A stretch of 64,000 nucleotides of DNA from Orobanche coerulescens (Eukaryota > Streptophyta > Magnoliopsida > Lamiales > Orobanchaceae): positions 140,726,096 to 140,790,095 of the forward strand of contig CM065802.1 in NCBI GenBank assembly GCA_033398695.1. Reading direction: 5' to 3'. This document shows positions 1 to 11,744 of this stretch, in pieces (positions within the stretch are counted from its first letter, which is position 1; every line of letters begins with the position of its first letter). The position numbers and the translations under genes were made by a program. Below the pieces are notes generated by a model. That model searched no databases. It worked only from the letters and a program-made list of their open reading frames with translations, and was not told the DNA's origin.

Positions 1-1485
1 GATTTATATTGAAGATATGAATGTTGGAGAATATAGATATTGGATATCCGGTCGAAAAACTAGTCCCGAAATGTCGTTGGACGGTCCGGGAGGGGTCCGG
101 AAGTCGGGAGCCGCGGCCAGTACATTGCGGCCGGCTGGGCGGCCACTATCGTGGGCCAGAGCAGTCTCCGGGGGCCGCGGCACGGGGCTGCAGGCGGCCG
201 GCCAATGCCGAGCGTGATCGGCCATGCCAGCCTGTCACGGCATCTGCCGTGATGACTTCGGCCATGGCAGGCTTTTTTTCGCCCCGGCTCGTTTCTTCCG
301 TGTATTCTTGAAAATTAATCTCCCGCATGTTAAATTGGATTTAATATGATTAAAATGATTTATGGTATTTCATTTTATGAGGGAAATTTGATTAATTGGA
401 ATATTTATGGTCGACCAAATTATTTTGAACGTTTTCATATTACCGATTGTGTGAATCGATTTGATCGGTTCGTATTGTTGATTGGATCAATGTATCTCTA
501 CGCTTTCCATTTATTTAGTATTTATTGGATGAATGCTTTTGAATGGGGATGTGGTTCGTGGACTTAGTTTTGAATCGTTCGTTTTATTTGATTGGGCTGT
601 AAAGGCCGTTTTGAGCCTATTTATTTTACTAGAAATATTTGTATCTAGGATGCAATTTTCAATGTAAAATTTATATGTAATGACGAAGACCGGAGGAAGA
701 TCTATTTCGAGAAGACGAAGATTCAAGACGAAGACTTGTAATTAGATTACGGAGTTTTTGTTTTCTAGGAACGGTCCATGAACCACATGTTGGTAGCAAC
801 TAGGTTGTGAATGGTTGTTTCATATTGTATGAATACCTCAAACGTGCTTAAACGATTAATGTGCAAAGTGTAACGCTAATTGCGAAAATTCTCCCACGAT
901 AAATTATTAAGTTTATAAGGTTTCAAGGTTTTCCTTCCCTCCATCGAGTTTTCGGGAAATTGAAATCCAAACCGGATGTGCTATGCTTCCGAGTTATTGG
1001 GGTAGTCGTTCGAGGAGGATGGATAAATTACCGAGAGCGCATTGGATGCCTTCGGTTGGAGCAAATTTTATCCCTAGAAACCTGATAGGTTGCCGGATAA
1101 GATTCAATTGTGAAACTGATTTGCGTCGAAGGTATAAACTTAACTTGTTCACGAACCATAGAAACCGTATAGGTTGAGGGGAGTGAACAAGGGGAAAAAG
1201 AAGATCGAATCATCCATTAGATGGGTTGGTGTTGGACACCACTTTATGAAAATTAATAGACTAGAAACCTGTTCGGTTGCCCTCTATTAAGATTTATAAA
1301 GAACTCGATCACCACTATGAAGTAGAGCGACGATACTTCCGGATTTCACATGGGAGTGTGTTATTCCGATAAAAATAGTGGGAGCTGGGTAACAAGAATA
1401 GAAAAGACCTTAATTCTATACTCGAACATAATATAACAAGTCACTAATTAATGTTATGCTTAATGCGACATAACTCAATATGACA
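1..1485 (+). other. Untranslated leader of the Angela-type element
   Basis: No convincing gene is seen. The stretch lies upstream of the gag start in the same element and no primer-binding site is visible, so the 5' LTR and primer site are probably left of the window. Positions 221-238 contain a short perfect inverted repeat (TCACGGCA, TC, TGCCGTGA), flanked by imperfect GCCTG/CAGGC arms. The first 240 bases are much more GC-rich than the rest and may be foreign to the leader. Confidence 0.5.
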
Positions 1486-2155
1486 ATGAATCCACTCGCA
1501 ATTCTACTCGAAAAGAACACCTTAATGGGACCTAACTTTGTGGATTGGCTCCAATCCGATGATTGTCCTCGATAGAGGCACTGGGATACGTCTTGGAGAC
1601 GGACATTCGGCGCCTCTGTGCGGACCCGAGCCAATCGGGAAGAGATTGAAAACCACGAAAAGTGGGTTAAGGATGACGTAAAGTCCGTGCATACATGATG
1701 GCTTCTATGTCTAATGAGCTTGAGAGCTCATGAGAAAATGACTTCGCTAGATGATTCTATCTCACTTAACCGAACTTTATGGTGAGCACAGCAGAACTGC
1801 TAGATATGAGATATCCAAGCAACTGTTCGGTGCAAGGATGAAGGAAGGTGAGAAAGTTGGGGAACACGTCCTCAAAATGATATCCATGATCGAGAGATTG
1901 GAGGCTCTTGATTTTAAAATGGATACTTCTCTCCAAACCGACCTTATCCTACAGTCTCTCCCTGACTCATTCTCACAGTTTGTTATGAACTTCAACTGCA
2001 ATGAGATTGCATGTAATTTAGCTGGGCTAATGAACAAACTTGTTACCGCTCAGTCTCAGATGAAGACTCTGCGGATGAAGGAGTCTGCTTTTATGATTTC
2101 TTCTGGACGTCGGAGGTCTAAGAACAAGAAGAAAAAGACCAAGAAGCAAACTTGA
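1486..2155 (+). pseudogene. Copia gag remnant
   Basis: The reading starts at an ATG (MNPLAILLEKNTLMGPNFVDW), soon meets a stop (about 1573), shifts frame, then continues as an open stretch from 1751 to 2155 with the gag signature of RTARYEISKQLFGARM, HVLKMISMIERLEALDF and LQSLPDSFSQFVMNFN. This is the capsid-like nucleic-acid-packaging domain of copia Gag. A lysine-rich tail precedes a zinc knuckle near 2225-2270. The knuckle is broken twice: a frameshift splits it and the expected histidine of CX2CX4HX4C reads as leucine (GLWARDC). Several stops make a working Gag impossible. Confidence 0.8.
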
Positions 2156-2222
2156 CCACAAGTTAAGGACCTTAAGGGTAAGGGCAAGGCCCCGATGGTT
2201 CCGAAGAACAAGAAGAAAAAGG

Positions 2223-5200
2223 ATGCTTGTCTCAAGTGCGGTGGTGGGCCTTTGGGCTAGAGACTGTCCGATTCTTCATGGCACTTCAGGTACAGAACTT
2301 TTAGTTTTGGAAACAAATTGTTCTGCTACTGTATTTTCTACTTCCTGGATACTAGATTCTGGTGCTAGTTCTCATATTTGTACCGTGAATCAAGATCTGG
2401 AACAAAGTAGGAAGCTTGGAGCTGGAGAAGTAATGATCACAGTCAGAAGCGGGCATAGTGTCGAGGCGACCGACATAGGATCACTTCTTTTGGGTTTAGA
2501 ATCCGGCTTTGTTTTGACTTTAGAAGATGTGCTTGTTTTGCCCAAGGGGCACAAAAACATTGTATCCATTCCGGTCATGGACCGAAAAGGCTTTTCATTT
2601 TTCATTGGTGATGGTTCCTGCAAAATTTATTTTAGAAATAAACTAGTGGGTACTACTATATTGTTGAATGGATTGTATCATCTAAATCTCAGCAACAAAG
2701 TAGTTGTGAATACTATGACTAGAAAACGTGGTAGGGATGAAACCAATCAAGCTTTGAAATGGCATCTTAGACTTGGTCATGTTGGTCAGACCAAGGTTTA
2801 CAAGATGGAAAAAGATGGACTTATGGGTCCATTGGGATCGGATCCCTTTCCTACTTGTGAATCTTGCCTTAAAGGCAAAATGACTAAGTCCCCCTTCACA
2901 GGGACTTTTGAAAGAGCCGATAAATCGGGATTAATCCATGCGCGTTTGTGGTGCTTTGGAAGCAGCACGTGACGGATATCAATATTTCATTACGTTTACA
3001 GATGATCATACTAGGTATGGTTATGTATACTTAATGAAACATAAATCCGAGGCCTTTGAGAAATTCCAGGAATTCAAGGCCCTAGTTGAGAAACAAACCG
3101 GTAATCATATCAAAGCACTTCGGTCGGACCGAGGTGGCGAGTATATGAGTACGGAGTTTGACGAGTTCCTTAAGGAACATAGAATAGTTTCACAACTAAC
3201 ACCTCCAGGTACTCCTCAGTTAAATGGTGTGTCAGAAAGAAGGAACCGGACCCTGTTGAACATGGTCCGTTCCATGCTGGGCTATCTTGACTTCCGATTT
3301 ACCTATGGGGTATGCACTCTGATCGCCGCGTATATCTTGAACAGATGTCCTTCCAAATCCGTTCCTAAAACTCCACATGAGATGTGGGAGGGAAGGAAAC
3401 CAAGTCTTAATCATATTAGGATTTGGGGATGTCCCGCCTATGTCAAGAAGACTAAGGTGGAAAAGTTGGAAGCTAGGCCTGCGAAAGGACGTTTCATTGG
3501 ATTCCCGTCTAGGACGATGGGATATCTATTCTACATGCCCGAAGATCGAAGGATCATTGTTGCTTTATAAGCACACTTCCTGGAAGATGAGTTCATTCAG
3601 GAAGGCGGAGCAGGTAGAAGTATTTCTTTAGAAGAATATAATGAAACTCCACAGGAGACACCTGTGCAAGAAACTGGAACCGAACCTTCTGAAACACAAG
3701 TACAACCATCTCGTAGGTCTAGTAGGGTGTCTCATTTACCTGAGAGGTATGGGCTTGTGCATTTGGAGGAGCTGGGTCTCCATGAGGTTCCAAGTGATAT
3801 CCAAGAGACCGACCCGACGACCTATGACCAAGCGATGGTGGATGTAGACTCCGCGAAATGGCGTGAAGCTATGGAAGCTGAGATAGACTCGATGCATGCC
3901 AATCAGGTCTGGACTCTAGTAGACCGCCCCAAGGGCATAGTGCCTATTGGGAACAAGTGGATCTACAAGAGAAAGACTAATGGTGATGGCAAGGTTGACG
4001 CCTATAAGGCCAGGCTTGTGGCAAAGGGTTATACCCAGAAGGAAGGGATCGATTACCACGATACCTTCTCCCCCGTAGCCATGATCAAGTCTATTCGCAT
4101 GATGCTTGCTATAGCTGCCTACCACGATTATGAGATATGGCAAATGGATGTAAAGACGGATTTCCTTAATGGATTCCTCGAGGAGGAAATCTATATGGAG
4201 CAGCCTAAAGGCTTTGTGTCCAAAGTCGATATTCAGAAAGTGTGCAAGCTTCAGCGTTCCATTTATGGACTGAAGCAAGCGTCGCGTAGTTGGAACCTTC
4301 GTTTTGACAAGGCAATCAAAGAGTTTGATTTCGTGCAAAATGAGGAGGAACCTTGTGTATACAAGAGGGTTAGTGGGAGCAATATCGCATTCTTAGTACT
4401 ATATGTAGATGACATTCTACTAATAGGAAATGATGTGGGATTGCTCAGTTCTGTGAAAGCTTGGCTTTTGAGTAATTTCTCCATGAAAGACTTGGGAGAA
4501 GCTACCTATATTCTTGGTATTCGACTCTACCGGGATAGAGAGAAAAGAACAATAGGTCTTTCCCAAGCCCTCTATATAGATAAAATCTTAAAGCGATTTA
4601 AGATGGATGATTCTAAAAGAGGGTTCCTACCGATGCAACATGGAATAAAACTCTCTTTGAAGATGTGTCCTCAAGGTGAGGAACAACGAAAGGAAATGAG
4701 TAATATACCATATGCTTTGGCCGTGGGTAGCCTTATGTATGCTATGTTGTGTACAAGACCTGATATCGCGCATGCTGTAAGCGTGGTGAGTAGGTTTCAG
4801 GCAAACCCAGGTAGGGAACATTGGACTGCCGTAAAGAACGTTCTCAAGTACTTGAGAAGGACTAGAGATATGGTTCTGATGTATGGCGGTGGAGATTTGG
4901 ATGTGGTGGGATTCACTGATTCGGACTTCCAAGGACTGAAGGACGACTCGATGTCCACTTCTGGCTACATATTTACTCTTAATGGAGGAGCAGTATCTTG
5001 GCGTAGTGCCAAGCAAAGCGCGACTGCTGATTCCACCTGTCAGTGAGTATCAAGCGGCCTCGGAGGCTTCAAGGAAGGGTTCGGATTAAGAAGTTTCGGG
5101 AGAACTTCAAGTGATACCATGTCCGAGTCACCTGTTCACTGTCTGCGACAACGACAGAGCTGTAGCGCAGGCCAAGGAGCCGAGGTTTCACAACAGCACC

Positions 5201-5373
5201 AAACATATTGAGAGGAAGTATCATCTCGTAAGAGAATTTGTTCGCAAGGGATACATTGTCTTGCCTGAGTAGACTCGGCCGACAACGTCGCCGATCCAGT
5301 GACCAAGCCACTTTCTCGGACTAGCGTGGAGCGTCATCGGAGAACATGGGTATTAGATACCATAGTGTGTGGC
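2223..5373 (+). pseudogene. Copia pol remnant: protease, integrase, reverse transcriptase, RNase H
   Basis: Domains in order: aspartic protease (SWILDSGASSHICT, about 2345-2390); GAG-pre-integrase with HLRLGH and CESCLKGK (about 2760-2880); DDE integrase with aspartates in FTDDHTRYGY and LRSDRGGEY and glutamate in NGVSERRNRT (2990-3250); RT with DVKTDFLNG and YVDDILLIGND (4140-4430); RNase H starting at GFTDSDFQG (about 4910). Catalytic residues survive, but the frame breaks near 2940, a TAA lies at 3568-3570, and further shifts occur near 5040-5270. The last part is readable only by changing frame and reaches the polypurine tract. Such a polyprotein would normally copy RNA to DNA and integrate it; this copy cannot be translated as one chain. 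Confidence 0.9.
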
Positions 5374-5380
5374 ATTGAGT

Positions 5381-5393
5381 GCAAGTGGGAGAT
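5381..5393 (+). other. Polypurine tract of the Angela-type element
   Basis: The purine-rich run GCAAGTGGGAGAT directly precedes the TGTTAGGAG start of the LTR, where plus-strand DNA synthesis is primed in LTR retrotransposons. Its position fixes the LTR start. Confidence 0.75.
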
Positions 5394-7369
5394 TGTTAGG
5401 AGTATGCCCTCGAATGCCACTCAGAGGATGTTGAGTGAGGGCATTGTACTTGTTATTATGTAAATCATCAATATAAGGCAATGGATGTTTATTTATTTCT
5501 TGGTAGTTCTTGGCATTCCTAACTCGTAAATATACATATAGAAACTAGTCCGTGTATTTGAGAGCAAAACGTTCCACTCCTTATTGGATAAGGGGGTCGG
5601 CACTGGAAAGGTTTATAGCTCAAATACTTAATCGTTCGCAAGTCAATGAAACTTGATTGGGCGTTAAGTTTATGTGAAGACTTGTATGACGTGTTCTTTG
5701 ACATGGAGAGTGCCTGTCGAACTCTAATGGTTAGTGGGAGCACACGTTATAGGTATGCTAATTGGATTAGTATACTCGAACCGACTCACCCTCGATTCGT
5801 CACACGAATTTCACTCCGGGACAGTCAATGACGGAATTGAAAGGTTGTTATCGGTATTCGTGAACCTTCGACTTGAGGATTTAGTAGGGATGTGCTTGTG
5901 ACGTCAAGATTTTCATTAGAGTAGTTCGACCCTGTAAACTGGAAGGTGAGGGTCAACCTCAACTTGCATCTTGATGGGCAAGTAGCAGGTCCTACTGAAT
6001 ACCAAGATAGAATTCTTTCTCCCATTAGTGAGCGGGTTATACGTCCTATGCGGTTATTGGCAGATAATATCATAAGTCTTTGGCCAAAGCATTGGAGCTA
6101 GTAGTATTGGATACACGAGAGCTCGATGATCTCGATTTGCATTAACACATGCATAGCGTCAAGTACAGATGGGGTTTGACTGACCGTGACCCTATAACTT
6201 GATCGAGACATTTGAAAGAAGGGTTTATACGTTTACTGGTATTCACGACAGAATGGTTCTTGAATGATCCCAATCATTCGTTCTCGATCGAGTGCAGTGT
6301 AGGCCGCCAGGCTGGCTAGGTGGTGCTACTACTCTTTGGTTCCTCCCATTGCTGACTGAGACGGACCTACCGAGTCGCGCATTAGGATTGACGACGGAAT
6401 GAATTGAGCTTGATCTCTCATTATAAATATTAGATATTGGATATCTAATTTATTGGACATTAGATGTCTAATTGATTTTGGGACATTGGATGTCTAAATC
6501 GATTTATTGGATAAATTGATTTACGGCCTAATGGATTAAATAAATTACTTGGTAATTAATTTAATTCATGAATATAATTATTTCTTGGAGAAATTAATTA
6601 TGTTATTTTGTATTTGTTATGTTTAATTAATTGGATTAATTAAACAATATAAATACATCGGAACGGAATTGGAGTTTATCTGTTTGGACTCACGGGAGTC
6701 CGAAACGAACCGAACTCGTCCGATTTCTTCTAGAGGCCGGCCCCCACCTTGATTTGCTACCTTGATCATTGTCTTGTTTTCTTGTTGGAAGACTTTTGAC
6801 ATATGAGATTTCATATCTCTTATTATAAGGTTAAAGGTGATTTTGTGGGTGTAATCTTATCTTGTGAATGATTTTGAAGACCAAAATAAAACCTCTTTCT
6901 CTTCTCATTTTGGCACACTCACGGCAGCTACATTAAAGTGAGAGGGAAGAGAAATTTTTGTGTTCTATCATCATTCACTTCATCTTCATTTTTCTTGGAG
7001 AAAAATTGAGAGAAAATTATTGAGAGATATATTATACACTTAGAATGTAGTAATAAAAGCTTCATCACTTGATTCTAGTCGTAACCTTAGAGGTTAATCG
7101 AGTGTTGTTGTTCCGATCGTCTTTCCGGTGCGTGGCAAGTAGAGACGCGGTGTTTTCGGCATTGGATCATTCAAGAGCTTGGGGAATAGCTCAAGAGAAG
7201 GTTATCCATTTAATCAACGGACTACGAGGGTATGTTTCTCGTATCTCTTGTATTTCGTTTTGATATTCGTATATACGTAGCTCGATCGATCCTCATAGGG
7301 ATTCAGATCGAATTAATTTTCGTTTTACCGCTTCCGTTGGGCCTTCGTTTTAGGCACCGAATCCCAACA
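5394..7369 (+). repeat. 3' LTR of the Angela-type element (1976 bp)
   Basis: It starts TGTTAGGAGTATGCCCTCGA after a polypurine tract and ends ATCCCAACA, giving the TG...CA termini of an LTR. A second copy of its first 1.1 kb is at 62893-64000 with scattered substitutions. One visible difference is a stretch at about 5590-5622 (GGGGTCGGCACTGG...) absent from the right copy. The part 6430-6500 holds short repeats of ACATTRGATGTCTAA type. No gene lies inside. Confidence 0.9.
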
Positions 7370-7441
7370 TCATTTATGCAGATTTCATCATAAAAAGAAT
7401 ATAAAATAATGATAAATAAGCGTATAAAAATACGCCTAACA
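7370..7441 (-). repeat. Fragment of a gypsy (Tat/Athila-like) 3' LTR
   Basis: The sequence ends ATACGCCTAACA and matches the right end of the LTR at 11745-13011 (ATACACCTAACA). Read on the minus strand it is the TGTTAGGCGTATTT start of an LTR, preceded by the polypurine tract GTTTGGGGGTATT. The remainder of this LTR was displaced by the Angela-type insertion. Confidence 0.65.
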
Positions 7442-7999
7442 AATACCCCCAAACTTAAGCCTTTGCTTGTCCTCAAGCACAAACAATTAATTTCAACAAA
7501 AGAATATCGTGAATAATCATGCAACTCATAGTGCTCAACCTAATCAATACTATCCTGAAATTCTCTCTGAATAATACGAGTATCGTAATAGCGAGCTACA
7601 CTCAGAACACTGATTCCACAAAGTAACCAAGTTCAGTCCTAATCACTCGTTCATGAAGAAAATCCAGCTCAAATATTAACAAACGTGAATCTAATCGACC
7701 GTCAATATGAAAGGTTAAAATAAACAAGCTAACTCGCCCAATCCCACAGTCTAGTGGCACAAATTTCAAGAGTTTCATAAAAAAATAACCCTCGGACAGT
7801 GTTCCCTTATATATATGCTCAAGAAATTGATTCGAGTTGACCACTAGGTTCGGATCTCGGAATGTTTCATCGGGATAATCCTAGGGTGGAAATTCCATTA
7901 TCATGTATTAGGAAACCGTTTGACGTAAAAGACACTCATGGGGCACATGGATGCTTCTAGTTACTAAGTTTCCCTCCACAGCGAAGAAACGCTCGAATA

Positions 8000-8004
8000 G
8001 CTAT
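8000..8004. repeat. Target-site duplication of the solo LTR, left copy
   Basis: GCTAT here and GCTAT at 10355-10359 flank the TG...CA unit exactly. The empty site survives in the related element 2 near 13570 (GAATAGTTATTCCCGC), which supports the boundaries. Confidence 0.85.
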
Positions 8005-8156
8005 TGTAATACCCGAGATTTCTGACTTGTATTTGGAACTTGTGATAATGTAATTATAGTACTTTTATCTGAGTATTATTCTCCGTATTTCATAATCCGA
8101 TGTTGTCGAGCGTATGATTTCGTGTATGTGATTTAGAAATTGTAATTCTGCGCATG

Positions 8157-8450
8157 TAGCGCACGCTATCGGCTATGTGTAGCGTACGCTAACATGGACT
8201 CAATAGCGTGCGCTACAAAGGATTATTAGCCCACGCTATGCGTGGTCAATTTGATTGAGACGTGCGGTAGGTGAGATCTGGCCAGGGACCCCTGTCGGAT
8301 CATGTCGGGATGAACCTGGATGGCTTTCGGGAAAAGCCAAGTCAACGCCTTAGCGCACGCTACAGGTATATGCGTAGCGCACGCTAAGTGCTGAATACAG
8401 TTAAGTCAGTGAGCCGTTAGCGCACACTACGAGCAGGGACTAGCGCGCGC
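8157..8450. repeat. Cluster 1 of the palindromic TAGCGYACGCTA motif
   Basis: About eight variants lie here: GCGCACGCTA, TAGCGTACGCTA, TAGCGTGCGCTA, TAGCCCACGCTA, TAGCGCACGCTA (twice), TAGCGCACACTA and TAGCGCGCGCTA. Spacing is irregular. Each is self-complementary or nearly so. A regulatory or structural role is only a guess. Confidence 0.7.
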
Positions 8451-9140
8451 TAATAGCCATTTCTTATAAATATGATAGCATCCTATTCGTGATTTCAGTT
8501 CTTTTTTCTCCCATAACCCGAATTCTTACACTTAGAGCATAACTTCCTTCATCCTAAACACTTCATATCAACATCCTAGCTCGTGATTGAAGATCGTATA
8601 TCGTTGGAGATTGGTGTTCAAGCCTTCGGTGTTGGATTGCTTCGATTTTCTCCGTGTTCTTCACTACTTTGAGGTAGGTGATTCTTCACCGATGTTAGTA
8701 ATGTTCTTAAGGACGTTTGATCATGTTTTGATAGCCAGATATTTCGTTTATAATCGGTCATCACATGTTAGAAGGATACTTTTGACGTATCGGCACTATA
8801 TATCGTATGAACCTTTGAACCATCTTAGTATATGGACTCTTAAGCATTTTTCAAATCGATTTATGATCAGTAATCGGATATTACCTAGATTGTTACGTTT
8901 TACAAATTGGAATCATGCGTTTTGGAACGTAGGACGAACGGAACTTAGAATATTTCTTGAAAATCTAAGATGAATTATGATGTTGAGATGATTATCCGTA
9001 TATTTGTATCTCATAATCATAGAACTTCCTCAAACCTTATTAGCATGATATGCTCGAGGATGACTTGTATTATCACCATAGAATTCATGAGTTCATCACC
9101 ATTCAACCCAGTTTTCTGTTAGCAGTATTCTGCCATGCAA

Positions 9141-9345
9141 GATTAGCGCACGCTAACATACGTAAGTTAACGTGCGCTATCGGGGTTAAGTTAACGCACG
9201 ATACGTACGTAACGTACGTTATGAGATCAGCCGAGTCAAACTGTCAGTCCGTGGCTAGCGTACGCTAGGCTTATACGATAGCGTACGCTAACAGGCAGGC
9301 TTAGCGCACGTTACGTAGAGTACGTAGCGCACGCTAAGCAGTCCA
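9141..9345. repeat. Cluster 2 of the palindromic TAGCGYACGCTA motif
   Basis: Eight or so variants occur: TAGCGCACGCTA, AACGTGCGCTA, AACGCACGATA, AACGTACGTTA, TAGCGTACGCTA (twice), TAGCGCACGTTA and TAGCGCACGCTA. It is separated from cluster 1 by about 700 bp without the motif. Confidence 0.7.
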
Positions 9346-9708
9346 GGCAGAATTGTTTAAATTGAGCTTTTGGGCCGTAGACCGAATTGTTAGGCCATCG
9401 TTCGACTTGAGATGATTTGTATATCATTCCTTTTGTTAAGGTTCGAGCTTGCTACGTTGATCGAAGGAGGCGGCCTTCGAGTGTTGATATCATTGAAGTA
9501 TTTCGTTCTTGCCATCTTTGAGGCAAGTATCGTAATATGTTAATATTGGTATTTTGAGCATGCGTGTGATTATTCATGTTGTTGAACATAAGATTTATTT
9601 CGTTGAATTGTCATGATATTCGTTATCTAGTGTTTGTATGTTCATGTTGATGAACATAATGATTTGGCATATGTGTATGCATGAGTTGTGTTTGTGTACG
9701 TTGTACGA

Positions 9709-9875
9709 TCTATGCTGAGGGCGCTGGATCGGATGTCCACCTCGTGTTGGTCCGACGGGATCATCTTGGGATCTAGGCTGAGGGCGCTGGATCATTGGAC
9801 GGGTTATTTCCACCTCGTGTTGGTCCGACGGGATCATCTTGGGATCTATGCTGAGGGCGCTGGATCATTGGAATA
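9709..9875 (+). repeat. Tandem repeat, about 2.4 units of 62-72 bp, inside the solo LTR
   Basis: Each unit reads GATCTATGCTGAGGGCGCTG, then CCACCTCGTGTTGGTCCGAC and GGGATCATCTTG. The second unit carries a short extra CATTGGACGGGTTATTT segment and the third is cut after CTGGATCATTGG. Confidence 0.8.
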
Positions 9876-11160
9876 CCCTTGCTGTGTTAATGGAATCTTG
9901 TGGATTCGCATTGTCGGATTCTGGTAGTGGAAGTCCGTGTGGTGTATCTTGTTATGTATTGTTGATGCATATTTGAATTGTTTAATATGATACTTGTACT
10001 AGCATCGTTTTGCTAACCCCTTCGGGGGTGGACATTTGTTTTGATGTTCAGGTAGCCGAGGAGCAGGGAAACAGCCATAGTACCGACGTGACGACGAAGG
10101 GGTTCAGTGGTGTTTGTTGTTGGTGGTGAATTGTTTTCTTGTTTTGATTTCAGTACTCGAGTACGCGTGTCGTATTAATATTATTTCGATATGGTTGTAT
10201 AAATTACTCGTTGAACCAGTTGTTCGGTTTGTAAACTTGAATTTCCAATGATGATGATGTCTTATATTTACCTTTCTTTTAAATTAGCCTTGTAAATCCT
10301 TACTTAAAGGGGTTTACGGCACTGTAATTATTCCGAATATCTCGGAGTGTTACAGCTATTCCCGCAAGTCCGATTCAAGGTCGCTGTTTTACGCGAGAGT
10401 AAACAGCGGGTCACGCGAATACCCCCGGTTACTAGGCTCCCCATCATCGGCACATGCGAAATTTCTAAATCACTAGTCAAATCAGGGTTGTCGTTTTACG
10501 CGAGAGTAAACAACGGGTCACGTGAATACCCCCGGTTACTAGACTTCCCTTCATAGAACAAAAATTATCTCGATTTTTGGGAAAAACTGACCGACTCTAA
10601 ACTCAATCTAAGTGCCAACACGACTTATGTAACTGGACGACTAGCTAACCGAAAAATGTAACCAAACGTATCGACGGTGATTTTAAAACACGTATGTATC
10701 CTCTCTTATCTGCTAAGACCACTAAAAAAACGAAAAAATTTCGGACCTAAATGAAGACTTAGCAGAAACAGAAATTACTGACTACAACTCGACTAAAACT
10801 CGACCGTTTCTTCAGAGAGAAAAACAGTGTCGTAACATCAGTATTACACAAATAGAAGCACGAAAAATTCACGAATAGAGTAAGATCATGACAAGCAAGA
10901 CTATCGACAAAAAGATAACTAGAAATAACAAAAAGTGCAACGAAATAAGTACAGCAGTAAATGTAGCAACAGAAATAGACCCCCCCCCCCCCCCAAACTT
11001 AGGGCGTACATTGACCTCAATGGACAAAAATATAATATGCAATAAAAGTGAAAGGTCAAGTACTCCCCTCCAGTCCTCTCACGAGCTGGTGCCGGCGTCG
11101 TCCGGCGAGCTTGCACGCTTCTTGACTACATCATGCGGAGCGTGAATAAATGAGCTTGCA

Positions 11161-11744
11161 TCATCAAAGAGGAAGTTAAGTACGAGCTCTCAAGTTTAAC
11201 ATGATGTAAGGGTTGGGGACAATGTAATTCGATAAAATGATTCGTTGCATATAATTTGAAAATGCTTGACTTACTAATTTTTCATTGCTGCAATTTATCA
11301 AACACTTGGTATGCACAAGTTAAAATGAAGAACAAGAATTTTAATGGTTAACTCCAAATCCCAAAAATAATAACACAGATAATAGCCATGAATAACGACA
11401 ACTATCATCACCAATTCGTTCATAATTACCAATTCCATCACAATAAAATACCAAATTCCACATATTCCAACTCCATTTTAGAGAAAACATTGAAGAACAA
11501 CTAGCAACATATAACTTCAATTCACTTTTCAAATCATGTGTCAATTATGATTAAGGGATCAAGATTTACCTGAAGAATTTGAGAAGAAGACTAAGAGAAG
11601 GGTGTCGACCGATCGCGCGCAAGGGAAGGGAAGGGAAGGAAAGGGAAGTGTACCTGGGGTGGTCGGCCGAATGCGGGTTATAAGGTACCTGGGCTCTTCA
11701 AATTCCGCATGGTGTGCCGCGGCACAGCATAAGTGATAACAAAA
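11161..11744. other. No gene seen; unassigned repeat-flanking DNA
   Basis: AT-rich DNA with a G/A-rich stretch AAGGGAAGGGAAGG near 11622-11650 and a short GTGCCGCGGCACAG palindrome at about 11713, a word that also recurs in the LTR at 12670-12845. This suggests another fragment of the same LTR family, but I cannot align it further. Confidence 0.35.

Larger units (their letters stand above)
1..7369 (+). mobile_element. Decayed Angela-type Ty1/copia LTR retrotransposon, 5' end outside the window
   Basis: The order leader, gag, protease, integrase, RT, RNase H, polypurine tract, LTR reads left to right, which is the Ty1/copia order. The RT section (YVDDILLIGND, MKDLGEATYILGI, KRGFLPM) resembles the Angela lineage as I remember it. 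The coding part is broken by at least two stops and several frameshifts, so it is non-autonomous. The 3' LTR ends at 7369, and the next bases belong to a gypsy LTR, so this element inserted into that LTR. The expected 5-bp duplication on the right would be TCATT (7370-7374); the left copy lies outside the window. A second LTR of the same family starts at 62893. Confidence 0.85.
8005..10354 (+). mobile_element. Solo LTR (2350 bp), probably of a chromovirus-type gypsy element
   Basis: It starts TGTAATACCCGAG and ends CTCGGAGTGTTACA, the near-palindromic ends typical of many plant gypsy LTRs, and is flanked by GCTAT on both sides. A TATA-like TCTTATAAATATGA at about 8463 suggests plus orientation. 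No retroviral-type coding sequence is present, so the likely origin is recombination between two LTRs of a full element. Inside are two clusters of a palindromic motif of the form TAGCGYACGCTA and a tandem repeat at 9709-9875. The open frame at 8587-8973 has no recognisable similarity. Confidence 0.8.
7442..11160 (-). mobile_element. Interior of Tat/Athila-like gypsy element 1 (split by a solo LTR)
   Basis: Sequences 7442-8004 and 10355 to about 10870 match 13012-14090 of element 2 step by step, for example CTTTGCTTGTCCTCAAGC next to the LTR and the repeated GTTTTACGCGAGAGTAAAC. On the minus strand this is the non-coding 3' part upstream of the polypurine tract. A motif of about 60 bp occurs twice in each element (10382-10440 and about 10490-10550 here). 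No gag or pol is seen. A C-run lies at about 10981-10994. Where the element ends on the right is uncertain. Confidence 0.6.

Noticed and set aside
8587..8973. 128-codon frame as a host gene
   Set aside because: It lies fully within the solo LTR and shows no domain or coding bias that I can see.
8157..9345. CRISPR or an integron-like repeat array from the palindromic motifs
   Set aside because: Spacing is irregular, the motif is only 12 bp, and both clusters are inside a bounded solo LTR.
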